Under the pieces are notes generated by a model. The model saw nothing but the letters and a program-made list of their open reading frames with translations, searched no databases and was not told where the DNA came from. Both the position numbers and the translations under genes were made by a program. Source: Maribacter orientalis (lineage in GTDB: Bacteria > Bacteroidota > Bacteroidia > Flavobacteriales > Flavobacteriaceae). Taken from it: a stretch of 64,000 nt of DNA. Location: positions 62,001 through 126,000 of the forward strand of contig NZ_FNZN01000008.1 of the NCBI RefSeq assembly GCF_900109345.1, in the 5' to 3' direction. Below are positions 8,473-16,865 of this stretch, in pieces (within the stretch, counting starts at the first letter, position 1; every line of letters begins with the position of its first letter).

Positions 8473-9213
8473 ATGCTGTATAGGTTAATGCTACTTTTTT
8501 TATTTGGATGTTGTTATACAATATCTGCTGCCCAAAAAGACACGCTTACCGTTAAACTTGACACCTTAGAACTTGTTCAAAAAAAGATTGACCAAAGCGA
8601 ACTCGACGTTTTTAGAGACAATCCAGATTTTAATTATGAGATTGTTAAAAGTACCGCCCCAGATTGGTGGGTGTCTTTTAAAAATTGGTTATCCAATCTC
8701 ATATTACAGTTCTTTGAATGGATTTTTGGAGTAGAGAAGGCGTCAGGTATTTTTAATGTTCTTTTAAGAATACTACCCTATCTTTTATTAGCGATACTTG
8801 TTTTTATTCTTATAAAGTTTTTCATTAACGTAAATGCAAGAGCTCTAATTTATAATCAGAAAGCGGAATCACTGGTCACCTTATCAGAAGAGGAACATAT
8901 TATTAAAAATGAAGATATTCAAATGCTAATTCAAGAAGCACTTGAGCACAAAAATTACAGGCTAGCCATTCGTTACTATTATCTCTTAACGCTAAGGCTA
9001 ATGAACCAAAAAGAGATTATTGTGTGGGAGTTGCAAAAAACAAATGCTGATTATTACAGAGAAATAGAAAAAATAGATCTAAAAAAACCTTTTGCTAACA
9101 TTACTCGACTCTATGAATATATCTGGTATGGTGATTTTCCCATTGATGAAAACAAATACCTAAAAGCAGAAGCTAATTTTTTATCCTTAAAAAATATTTT
9201 ACAAAATGGATAA
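8473..9213 (+). CDS. DUF4129 domain membrane protein
   Basis: The 246-residue protein begins with a signal peptide ending near ISAAQK, has a periplasmic segment of about 70 residues, one strong membrane helix around residues 95-115 (LLRILPYLLLAILVFILI), and a C-terminal cytosolic DUF4129 domain. That domain contains EHKNYRLAIRYYYLLTLRLM and YEYIWYGDFPI, which match the family signature. DUF4129 proteins occur in MoxR/DUF58 clusters and have an unknown role. The end overlaps the DUF4350 gene by 8 bases. Confidence 0.83.
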   Translation: MLYRLMLLFLFGCCYTISAAQKDTLTVKLDTLELVQKKIDQSELDVFRDNPDFNYEIVKSTAPDWWVSFKNWLSNLILQFFEWIFGVEKASGIFNVLLRILPYLLLAILVFILIKFFINVNARALIYNQKAESLVTLSEEEHIIKNEDIQMLIQEALEHKNYRLAIRYYYLLTLRLMNQKEIIVWELQKTNADYYREIEKIDLKKPFANITRLYEYIWYGDFPIDENKYLKAEANFLSLKNILQNG

Positions 9214-10420
9214 GAAAGGAACTATCTATATTGTTATCGCTGTAATTTCTTTGGGTGCTTTGATGCTGCTTCAGTATAATAAAACAAAAGAAATAAACTG
9301 GTTTGAGTCGTATGTGCCTTCTCATAAAATACCATACGGCACTTATATTTTCAATCAAATTATTCCTAAATTATTTGATGGCCAAATTGAACATATAACT
9401 ATTCCTCCTTTTGAATTTCTTCAAAATAATAAAGACATAAGTGGCACCTATTTTTTTGTAAATAATCAAATTGCTTTTGAAAAAACAGAATTAGAATCGC
9501 TCTTAGAATGGACTTCAAAAGGCAACATTCTTTTTATAGCTTCAAAAGGTTTCGAAAAAAAGTTACTTGACACCCTAAACTTAAAAACAGGAAATTTATA
9601 TGGAGGTTTTGATGTAAGTCAACTTCAAAACCATGAGTTGGTGAACCCAAACCTAAGAATTCAAGATAGTATCACTTTTGACAGAGGTACCTATTCACCT
9701 TATTTTAATGAAATAGATACCTTACAAACTGTTGTCGTTGGCAAGTTTAAGGTTGAAAAATCAGAGAATAATGAATTGAAAGACCTGAACATCAACATTA
9801 TCAAACAAAAATTTGGCGAAGGTGAAATTGTCTTATCAACCTTCCCCGAAGCATTTACGAATTACTTTTTATTAAATGGAAACAATAAGGATTATACAAC
9901 AGGTTTAATTTCCTATTTTGAGGGTTCACCAACAATTTATATTGATAACCATTATAAAAGTGGAAAGTCTTTTTATACTTCTCCAATGTATATATTCTTG
10001 AATACAAAAGAGTTAAAATGGGCTTATTATACCGCTCTTATTGGGATTTTAATTTATATCGTTTTTGAAGGCAAGCGAAAGCAAAGGGCAGTACCAGTTG
10101 TAATTCCTTTGAAAAATCAAACATTGGCTTTTACTCGCACAATTTCAGATATGTATTTTGAAAAAAGTGATCAAAAGGCAATTAGTGAACACAAAATAAA
10201 TTATTTTCTAGATCAACTACGGTCTAATTTCTTTATAAGTGCAATAACTTTTGACGATACTTTTTATACTAGTCTTGCGGGTAAAAGCGGACAGTCTTTT
10301 GAATCTGTTAAAAAGTTATTTACTTACATCAAACATCTTAAGAATAGAAGTCAAATCACAGATACCGAATTAATAGAATTGAATACCCTAATACAAAAAT
10401 TTAAAGCGGATGGAAAATAA
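9206..10420 (+). CDS. DUF4350 domain membrane protein
   Basis: This 404-residue protein has an N-terminal membrane anchor (about residues 5-21), an extracytoplasmic DUF4350 region with the PYGTYIFNQIIPKLF opening typical of the family, and a second membrane helix near residue 275 (AYYTALIGILIYIVF). The last 120 residues look cytosolic and helical. DUF4350 folds like a glutamine-amidotransferase-type domain but usually lacks catalytic residues; none is evident here. It overlaps both neighbours (8 and 11 bases), tying it to the MoxR ATPase. Confidence 0.8.
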   Translation: MDKKGTIYIVIAVISLGALMLLQYNKTKEINWFESYVPSHKIPYGTYIFNQIIPKLFDGQIEHITIPPFEFLQNNKDISGTYFFVNNQIAFEKTELESLLEWTSKGNILFIASKGFEKKLLDTLNLKTGNLYGGFDVSQLQNHELVNPNLRIQDSITFDRGTYSPYFNEIDTLQTVVVGKFKVEKSENNELKDLNINIIKQKFGEGEIVLSTFPEAFTNYFLLNGNNKDYTTGLISYFEGSPTIYIDNHYKSGKSFYTSPMYIFLNTKELKWAYYTALIGILIYIVFEGKRKQRAVPVVIPLKNQTLAFTRTISDMYFEKSDQKAISEHKINYFLDQLRSNFFISAITFDDTFYTSLAGKSGQSFESVKKLFTYIKHLKNRSQITDTELIELNTLIQKFKADGK

Positions 10421-11408
10421 CGAGCAAGCTACAGATGACCTAAATTTTGATAACCGTATACCTCTAGATGGACTTCAAAAGGCAGTTTCAGACATAAAAT
10501 TAGAACTTTCAAAAGTAATTATAGGGCAAGAAAATTTTATTGAACTTTTAATTGTCTCCCTATTGGTAGATGGCCATGTTCTAATTGAGGGCGTACCTGG
10601 TATAGCAAAGACCATTACGGCTAAATTATTTGCAAAAACCTTAAAAACAGATTTTAGTAGAATTCAGTTTACACCAGACTTAATGCCTAGTGACATTCTT
10701 GGAACCTCAGTTTTTAATGCAAAAACTACAGAGTTCGAATTCAAAAAAGGACCCATATTTTCTAACATTATTTTAATTGATGAAATTAATCGAGCTCCTG
10801 CCAAAACACAAGCAGCCATGTTTGAAACTATGGAAGAACGGCAGGTAACCATGAACGGTACAACCTACCCTATGGATGCCCCTTTTATGGTTTTAGCAAC
10901 TCAAAACCCAATTGAACAAGAAGGCACCTATGCCCTACCAGAAGCTCAACTTGACCGTTTTATTTTTAAAATTAAAGTAGAATATCCTAATCTAGAAGAA
11001 GAAATACTTATTTTAAAAACGCATCATGAGCGCAAAGGCGATTTGCCACAAAAAGAAATTAAAGGCGTTTTAACCCCTAAAGAATTACTTCGATTTAAAA
11101 AACAAATTCAAGAAATTATTGTCGAAGAAAAAATCTTTAAATATATCGCAGAGGTTATAAATAAAACACGAAATCATCCGCATCTTTATTTAGGCGGGTC
11201 TCCCAGAGCTTCTATTGCTGCCTTAAATAGCGCAAAAGCTTTTGCTGCATTAAACGGACGTGATTTTGTAACTCCTGAAGATGTAAAAAAAGCCATGGTC
11301 CCTATCTTAAACCATAGAGTAATCTTAACTCCTGAGCGTGAAATGGAAGGGATTACAACTGAAAGCGTAGTGAAAATGATTATGGAAAGTGTTGAAATAC
11401 CTAGGTAA
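10410..11408 (+). CDS. MoxR-family AAA+ ATPase
   Basis: The 332-residue protein has the AAA_3 core: Walker A GVPGIAKT near residue 60, Walker B ILIDEINRAP near 125, and sensor-1 sequence LATQNPIEQEGTYALPEAQLDRF. The C-terminal lid domain follows from about residue 220. MoxR ATPases act as chaperones that mature or activate partner proteins, often with von Willebrand-type DUF58 proteins like the one encoded directly downstream. The gene overlaps DUF4350 by 11 bases, and its stop is immediately followed by the DUF58 start (TAAATG). Confidence 0.95.
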   Translation: MENNEQATDDLNFDNRIPLDGLQKAVSDIKLELSKVIIGQENFIELLIVSLLVDGHVLIEGVPGIAKTITAKLFAKTLKTDFSRIQFTPDLMPSDILGTSVFNAKTTEFEFKKGPIFSNIILIDEINRAPAKTQAAMFETMEERQVTMNGTTYPMDAPFMVLATQNPIEQEGTYALPEAQLDRFIFKIKVEYPNLEEEILILKTHHERKGDLPQKEIKGVLTPKELLRFKKQIQEIIVEEKIFKYIAEVINKTRNHPHLYLGGSPRASIAALNSAKAFAALNGRDFVTPEDVKKAMVPILNHRVILTPEREMEGITTESVVKMIMESVEIPR

Positions 11409-12740
11409 ATGCAGTTTTTAAAATCATTATATATTAATAATACCTTTTTTATATACTTAGCTGTGCTTTGCGCTAGCTTTATATTATCGTTTTGGTTCAA
11501 AGTAATCTATCCTATTTCTTGGGTACTTCTGCTTTTATTAATTGCTTTTTTTATTTTTGATATATTTCTCTTGTTTGCAAACTCAAAAGGTATTTCTGCT
11601 CAAAGAGAACTCCCAAAAAAGTTATCTAACAGTGATTTTAATTCTATCGAAATTCGATTCGAAACCTTTTATCCTTTTAAAACCTTTTTAACAATTATAG
11701 ATGAGTTACCGATTCAATTTCAAAAAAGAGATTTTGAATATAAAACGATTATTTTCAAAGGACAAAAAAATGAATTTAATTATAAAGTAAGACCAGTAGA
11801 GCGCGGTGAATATGTATTTGGAAATCTAAATATTTTCTGCTCATCTCCTCTACGAATTATCAAAAGGCGCTTTGTTTTTCAAAAAGACCAAATGGTTCCT
11901 GTATACCCATCTATAATTCAAATGCAACAATATGATTTTTTGGCCATAAGCAATCGGTTGTCTCAAATTGGCTTAAAAAAAATACGTAAAATAGGACATA
12001 CCCAAGAATTTGAACAAATAAAAGAATATGTTCAAGGTGATGATATTCGTACCCTTAACTGGAAAGCTACTGCAAAATCTAACCAATTAATGGTTAATCA
12101 ATACCAAGATGAAAAGTCGCAACCTGTTTATTCAATTATTGATACAGGAAGAGTTATGAAAATGCCCTTTAATGGTCTAAAATTATTGGATTATGCCATA
12201 AATAGCACTTTAGCATTCTCAAATGTTGCCTTAAAAAGAAACGATAAAACTGGATTAATTGCTTTCTCTAAAAACTTAGAAACCTATGTTCCGGCAGTTC
12301 AAAAAATAACGCACTTGAACACCATAATGGAAAAGTTATACAGTATTGGTAATGATTACACTGATGCTGATTTTGGTTTACTTTATGCTCATGTGAAACG
12401 AAAAATAAACCATCGAAGCCTTTTACTTTTTTATACCAATTTTGAGCACATCTCCGCCCTTAAAAGACAACTACCTTATTTACTGGCACTCTCTAAAAAA
12501 CATGTATTGGTAGTTATATTTTTTGAAAATTCAGAATTAATAGAATTAATTTCTACGGATGCCGAAAACCTACAAACCATTTATCATAAAACCATTGCCG
12601 AAAAATTTGCTTTGGATAAAAAATTAATACAAAAAGAATTACAGAAATACGGTATACAAACTATTCTCACTAAGCCAGAAGAATTAACCATTAACACAAT
12701 AAATAAATATTTAGAGATAAAGGCAAAGGGACTACTATAA
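11409..12740 (+). CDS. DUF58 domain protein, MoxR partner
   Basis: This 443-residue protein has two N-terminal membrane helices (about residues 12-55), an extracytoplasmic beta-rich region, and the DUF58 signature EYVQGDDIRTLNWKATAKS near residue 200. A von Willebrand factor A-like fold follows; where a metal-site DxSxS would be expected it reads IDTGRVM, so the metal site is degenerate. DUF58 proteins are the usual clients or partners of MoxR ATPases. It is the last gene of the operon and ends 2 bases from the stop of a convergent gene. Confidence 0.9.
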   Translation: MQFLKSLYINNTFFIYLAVLCASFILSFWFKVIYPISWVLLLLLIAFFIFDIFLLFANSKGISAQRELPKKLSNSDFNSIEIRFETFYPFKTFLTIIDELPIQFQKRDFEYKTIIFKGQKNEFNYKVRPVERGEYVFGNLNIFCSSPLRIIKRRFVFQKDQMVPVYPSIIQMQQYDFLAISNRLSQIGLKKIRKIGHTQEFEQIKEYVQGDDIRTLNWKATAKSNQLMVNQYQDEKSQPVYSIIDTGRVMKMPFNGLKLLDYAINSTLAFSNVALKRNDKTGLIAFSKNLETYVPAVQKITHLNTIMEKLYSIGNDYTDADFGLLYAHVKRKINHRSLLLFYTNFEHISALKRQLPYLLALSKKHVLVVIFFENSELIELISTDAENLQTIYHKTIAEKFALDKKLIQKELQKYGIQTILTKPEELTINTINKYLEIKAKGLL

Positions 12741-12742
12741 GC

Positions 12743-13204
12743 CTACTTTAAAAAATAAGTAGCCTGTAATTCTGAAGTAATATCTCCAGTTCCATTTTCA
12801 ACAAAAGTTGGCAAATCTAATTCTTGGTCCAAATCTAATTTAGCTACCAAGCAACCACATTTTTTTCCATTACCACTCCTTATTCTACTGTTACTAGTCA
12901 ATATGTCTAAAGCCATACCAGAAAGCACTCCTCCTAATGTTGTATAAAGTACATCTTTCGCCTCCCATTCATTGCCCCTTGGTTTATCATATAATGTTTC
13001 TTTGGCCATTCCAACAGCAAAACTACTTCCCACTGCACCTACCCATTTCCAAACCCGTTGACCATTAGTTATCTTATCTGCAGCATACCCACCAGCAACA
13101 CCAATAACGACTCCAGCTCCAATATGCTTAGCGGCATCACGTGGATTTTGCGCCACTAAATTTGATAAAAAAAACAAAAGAAATAGAGATATTATTAGTT
13201 TCAT
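12743..13204 (-). CDS. Exported small glycine-rich protein, unknown function
   Basis: The 153-residue protein has a signal peptide (about residues 1-18, ending LVAQ). It has glycine-spaced hydrophobic segments (AKHIGAGVVIGVAGGYAADK, and TLGGVLSGMALDIL) that could be amphipathic membrane-interacting helices. The pattern of H-x-GAG, MAKE and W-x-AKDVLYTTLGG is distantly like YfiM/DUF2279-type lipoproteins, but I am not certain. A Cys-Gly-Cys motif lies near residue 117. It ends 2 bases from the DUF58 stop and has its own 182-base upstream region. Confidence 0.6.
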   Translation of the reverse strand: MKLIISLFLLFFLSNLVAQNPRDAAKHIGAGVVIGVAGGYAADKITNGQRVWKWVGAVGSSFAVGMAKETLYDKPRGNEWEAKDVLYTTLGGVLSGMALDILTSNSRIRSGNGKKCGCLVAKLDLDQELDLPTFVENGTGDITSELQATYFLK

Positions 13205-13358
13205 AATAATGGGAGAAATTCATCAGTATAACGCATTTTAGGAGACTAAATTATGTCAGGCTATGATTTGATTGAAAATCATTTGAATGCTGTAAAAGGC
13301 CATATTTAATTTTTAAATCATAGTATTACTAGCGTAAAGCTTAGAACAAAAAAACGAC

Positions 13359-13366
13359 TAACTTTA
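13359..13366 (+). promoter_or_regulatory. Possible -7 promoter box for the pirin gene
   Basis: TAACTTTA differs from TAnnTTTG only in the last base and ends 20 bases before the pirin start. Confidence 0.3.
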
Positions 13367-13386
13367 TAAATCAATATAAAATAATA

Positions 13387-14100
13387 ATGAAGACAATTTT
13401 ACATAAATCAGACACCAGAGGACATGCTGATCATGGATGGTTAAATTCATATCATAGCTTTAGTTTTGCTAACTATCATAACCCCGAGCGCATGAATTTT
13501 GGGGTATTAAGGGTATTAAATGATGATATGGTTGCTGCAGACCGTGGATTTGGAACTCACCCTCACAGTAATATGGAAATAATATCCATACCACTAGAAG
13601 GTGATCTTCAACATATGGACGATATGGGGAATTCTACAGTTATAAAATCAGGTGATGTTCAGGTAATGAGCGCTGGTACAGGAGTCTCACATAGTGAGTA
13701 TAACAAGAATAAAAATGAACTGGTTAAATTTCTACAAATTTGGGTAATTCCGAATAAAAGAGACGTAACCCCTCGTTACGATCAAATTTCTATAAAAAAT
13801 ATAGAAACCAAAAATAGTCTATATCAAATTCTCTCTCCAAATGAAGATGATAATGGCGTTTGGATTCACCAAGATGCATGGTTTCATTTAGGAGAATATG
13901 AGCCTGGAAAAATGGATTCGTATTCCATAAAAAAAGAAGGAAATGGCGTATATATTTTTGTATTACACGGTGAAATCGTTGTGAATGACCAAGTATTAAA
14001 TAAACGAGATGGTTATGGAATTTGGGAAACTGACTCATTTACCCTAAATACGAATAGCGCTGCTAAAGTATTGGTTATAGAAGTACCAATGAGTAATTAG
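13387..14100 (+). CDS. Pirin family protein (YhhW-type cupin)
   Basis: The 237-residue protein is a two-domain cupin. The N-terminal cupin has the pirin signature: HADHGWLNSYHSFSFANY near residue 13, then FGTHPHSNMEI, giving two of the metal histidines, and GVSHSEYN giving the third histidine and a glutamate. Pirins of this type bind a metal and some have quercetin 2,3-dioxygenase activity, possibly against plant or algal phenolics. It is a single-gene unit closed by a strong terminator. Confidence 0.92.
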   Translation: MKTILHKSDTRGHADHGWLNSYHSFSFANYHNPERMNFGVLRVLNDDMVAADRGFGTHPHSNMEIISIPLEGDLQHMDDMGNSTVIKSGDVQVMSAGTGVSHSEYNKNKNELVKFLQIWVIPNKRDVTPRYDQISIKNIETKNSLYQILSPNEDDNGVWIHQDAWFHLGEYEPGKMDSYSIKKEGNGVYIFVLHGEIVVNDQVLNKRDGYGIWETDSFTLNTNSAAKVLVIEVPMSN

Positions 14101-14145
14101 CTATTTTGTAGACTTCATAAAAAATTAGAGAAAACTATTGTGTTT

Positions 14146-14176
14146 AAAAAAGGCGCCAAATAAAGGCGCCTTTTTG
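14146..14176 (+). terminator. Rho-independent terminator after the pirin gene
   Basis: GGCGCC (14152-14157) pairs with GGCGCC (14165-14170) around a 7-base loop, flanked by an A-run and a T-run that extend the stem. Confidence 0.88.
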
Positions 14177-14344
14177 GTTTTTTAAACGGCTACTTTCTTA
14201 TATTTAGGTAAAATATGACGCTAATATAAATTCCCCTCCTCCATATATTTTATAACTGAAAATAGAAATTTGGTGAACGAGCAGTTAAGTTTTTCTTAAA
14301 TGGTAAACTTATGAGGATTGATGTATTACTTCTAATATTATAAT

Positions 14345-15724
14345 TTGAACAACTTGTCCATAACCAATACAAAACCAACATGTAAACTCCTTGAAAAAGG
14401 CAAACTACTAGAAAATTTTGGTACAATAACCTTTATTTCTTTGATTTGCTCAATTATAGTACTTATTGACACTTTCTTCAATTATTCTAGTTTAGAACAA
14501 ATAATTGCATCGGTCATTGCCATGGGCTTTGGAATAGGATTTCTTTTGAATCGATTAAAATACAATCATGCCACCAGATTATACATGACATTCTATCCGC
14601 CGACGATATTTATGTTACTCATTTTTCTAATTGGTGGATTTTTTGGTCAGGCAGTAGGTTTTGCTACTATGGCATTTTTGGCATTCATAGGGTTTCGGAA
14701 TAATCCGAAAATGAGAATTATCATTATCACCTATGATATTCTAGCATTTATAATACCAACTGTTTATATTCAGATTTACGGACCTTTATTAGGTGTTATT
14801 GAAATTCCTTACGATGAAATACTTGTATTTATAGCTTGCTTAGGTTGGCTCTCGCTAATATTTCGAATGTATGATGAAACTAAAACCAGAACATATACTA
14901 CCGCTTTAGAACTAAACAATAAAGCATTGAAAGAAAGTGAAATAAATCTTAAAAAAGCACAGATCGATTTAAAAAAACAAAATAAGGAACTGGCGGTATT
15001 AAATAATGAATTAAAATTAAAGAATAAACATATTGAGGAATTCACTTTTATTGTAACACACGATTTAAAAAGTCCTTTAAATAATATAAATATTATTGCC
15101 AAAGAATTACAATATCAACATTTATTAGCTGATTACACAAATTTTGATAGCTTTTTAAAACATTTAAATGATAGCTCTGCAAGATTGACAAACTTGGTTC
15201 AAGGCTTATTAAAATATGCGGAAATCGGCGGTTCCAGTGAAATGGAGACCATAGACATCAATGAAGTTATTAATGTTGTACTCGACGATTTATCAGAAAA
15301 AATAAAAGAAAGTAATGCCGAAATAATTGTGGAAGAGATGCCAGTTTTAATCGGCAAATCCAATGACCTTAGAATGTTATTCCAAAATTTAATTCATAAT
15401 GCCCTAAAATTTAAATCATCGAATAAAATTCCGCGTATTACAATTCGGTCTGTAAAAGTACCTAGCTTTTTTCAATTTAGTGTCGAAGATAATGGCATAG
15501 GCATTGCTAAAAATCAACAAGACAATATCTTTAACGCCTTTCACAAATTACATAACCATGCAAAATTTGAAGGCTCAGGTATCGGACTTTACGGTAGTAA
15601 AAAAATTATCGATCACCACCAAGGTCAAATATGGGTGGAGTCTGAAGAACAAAAAGGCTGTAAATTTCACTTTACCATAAGTACTAATCTTATAGAACAT
15701 AACACAATTGAAGATCCCATTTAA
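14345..15724 (+). CDS. Membrane-bound sensor histidine kinase
   Basis: The 459-residue protein has about six membrane helices in the first 180 residues (no large periplasmic sensor loop). A coiled coil follows at about 190-228 (rich in Lys, Asn and Leu), then the dimerisation/phosphoacceptor helix with THDLKSPLNN, whose histidine is residue 239. The ATPase domain shows the N box (FQNLIHNALKF), G1 (EDNGIGIA) and G2 (GSGIGLYGSKKII). The start is a TTG at 14345; no in-frame ATG lies close by. There is no response regulator next door, so it is an orphan kinase or signals to a distant partner. A membrane-embedded signal is likely. Confidence 0.9.
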   Translation: MNNLSITNTKPTCKLLEKGKLLENFGTITFISLICSIIVLIDTFFNYSSLEQIIASVIAMGFGIGFLLNRLKYNHATRLYMTFYPPTIFMLLIFLIGGFFGQAVGFATMAFLAFIGFRNNPKMRIIIITYDILAFIIPTVYIQIYGPLLGVIEIPYDEILVFIACLGWLSLIFRMYDETKTRTYTTALELNNKALKESEINLKKAQIDLKKQNKELAVLNNELKLKNKHIEEFTFIVTHDLKSPLNNINIIAKELQYQHLLADYTNFDSFLKHLNDSSARLTNLVQGLLKYAEIGGSSEMETIDINEVINVVLDDLSEKIKESNAEIIVEEMPVLIGKSNDLRMLFQNLIHNALKFKSSNKIPRITIRSVKVPSFFQFSVEDNGIGIAKNQQDNIFNAFHKLHNHAKFEGSGIGLYGSKKIIDHHQGQIWVESEEQKGCKFHFTISTNLIEHNTIEDPI

Positions 15725-15742
15725 AATTTAAAAAACCTTCTT

Positions 15743-16837
15743 ATGAAACAATTTTTAGCAACTCTAATATTAATACTGTCCATAAATAGTAGTATCGCTC
15801 AAGATAGTGCATTAAAATTGGGCGTTGCCGGTCTTACACATGGTCATGTTGGGTGGATTCTTAGTAGGGATTCTCAATCCGATATTAAAATGGTGGGTAT
15901 TGTTGAACCCAACAAGCAATTAGCGCAAAGACTTTCTGATGAATTTGGCTTTTCCATGGAAATCGTTTTTGATACTATGGATGAAATGATAAACAAAGTA
16001 AAACCAGATGCTGTAGCTGCTTTTGGCAATATAAAGGAACATTTGAACGTAGTGGAGTCATGCGCCCCAAAGGGCATACATGTGATGGTAGAAAAGCCTT
16101 TAGCCACCAATCTTGAGGACGCTAAAAAAATTGAAGCATTGGCTAAAAAATATAAAATTCATGTGTTAACAAATTATGAAACTTCATGGTATGAGACCAA
16201 TGTAAAGGCAAACGATTTATTAGAAAAGGGAACTATAGGCGATTTAAGAAAAGTTATCATTAGAGATGGTCATAAAGGCCCAAAAAAAATTGGTGTTTCT
16301 GATGAATTTTTAGAATGGCTATCAGACCCAATATTAAATGGCGGTGGTGCCATTACAGATTTTGGCTGTTATGGAGCTAATCTGATGACTTGGTTAATGA
16401 AAGGTAAACGACCAAATAGTATTACTGCCGTTACTCAACAGTTACAACCAGAAAATAACCCTAAGGTAGATGACGATGCTACCATCATTTTAACCTACGA
16501 TAATGAAATGGCCATATTAGAACCTTCTTGGAATTGGCCTATAGGCAGAAAAGATATGGAACTTTATGGTACAAAAGGCGCTATATTTTCTGACAACCCT
16601 ACTCAATTACGATTAAGACTTTCAAAAGGATATAGCGATTATACTGAAGAAACATTTCTTTTAGGGGAACGTGAACACCCTTATAATGATCCCTTTTCAG
16701 TTTTTGCCGCTGTCATCAATAAACAGTTAATTTTAGAACCATACAATGTTTATTCTTTAGAGAATAACATAATTACTATGGAGATTCTACAAGCGGCCAT
16801 AACAAGTTCTAAAACTGGTAGAACCATTAAACTTTAA
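15743..16837 (+). CDS. Exported Gfo/Idh/MocA-family oxidoreductase
   Basis: This 364-residue protein has a Sec signal peptide (about residues 1-19, ending SIAQD), followed by a Rossmann domain (LGVAGLTHGHVGWIL) and the Gfo/Idh/MocA signature MVEKPLATN near residue 118. The C-terminal domain contains GGGAITDFGCYG, typical of sugar dehydrogenases of this family. Export is notable because most relatives are cytosolic and use NAD(P); exported members usually carry tightly bound cofactor and act on sugars. It lies 18 bases after the kinase gene and 28 bases before the M28 peptidase gene. Confidence 0.87.
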   Translation: MKQFLATLILILSINSSIAQDSALKLGVAGLTHGHVGWILSRDSQSDIKMVGIVEPNKQLAQRLSDEFGFSMEIVFDTMDEMINKVKPDAVAAFGNIKEHLNVVESCAPKGIHVMVEKPLATNLEDAKKIEALAKKYKIHVLTNYETSWYETNVKANDLLEKGTIGDLRKVIIRDGHKGPKKIGVSDEFLEWLSDPILNGGGAITDFGCYGANLMTWLMKGKRPNSITAVTQQLQPENNPKVDDDATIILTYDNEMAILEPSWNWPIGRKDMELYGTKGAIFSDNPTQLRLRLSKGYSDYTEETFLLGEREHPYNDPFSVFAAVINKQLILEPYNVYSLENNIITMEILQAAITSSKTGRTIKL

Positions 16838-16865
16838 TCAAATTCAACTTCTATATTTTTACACT

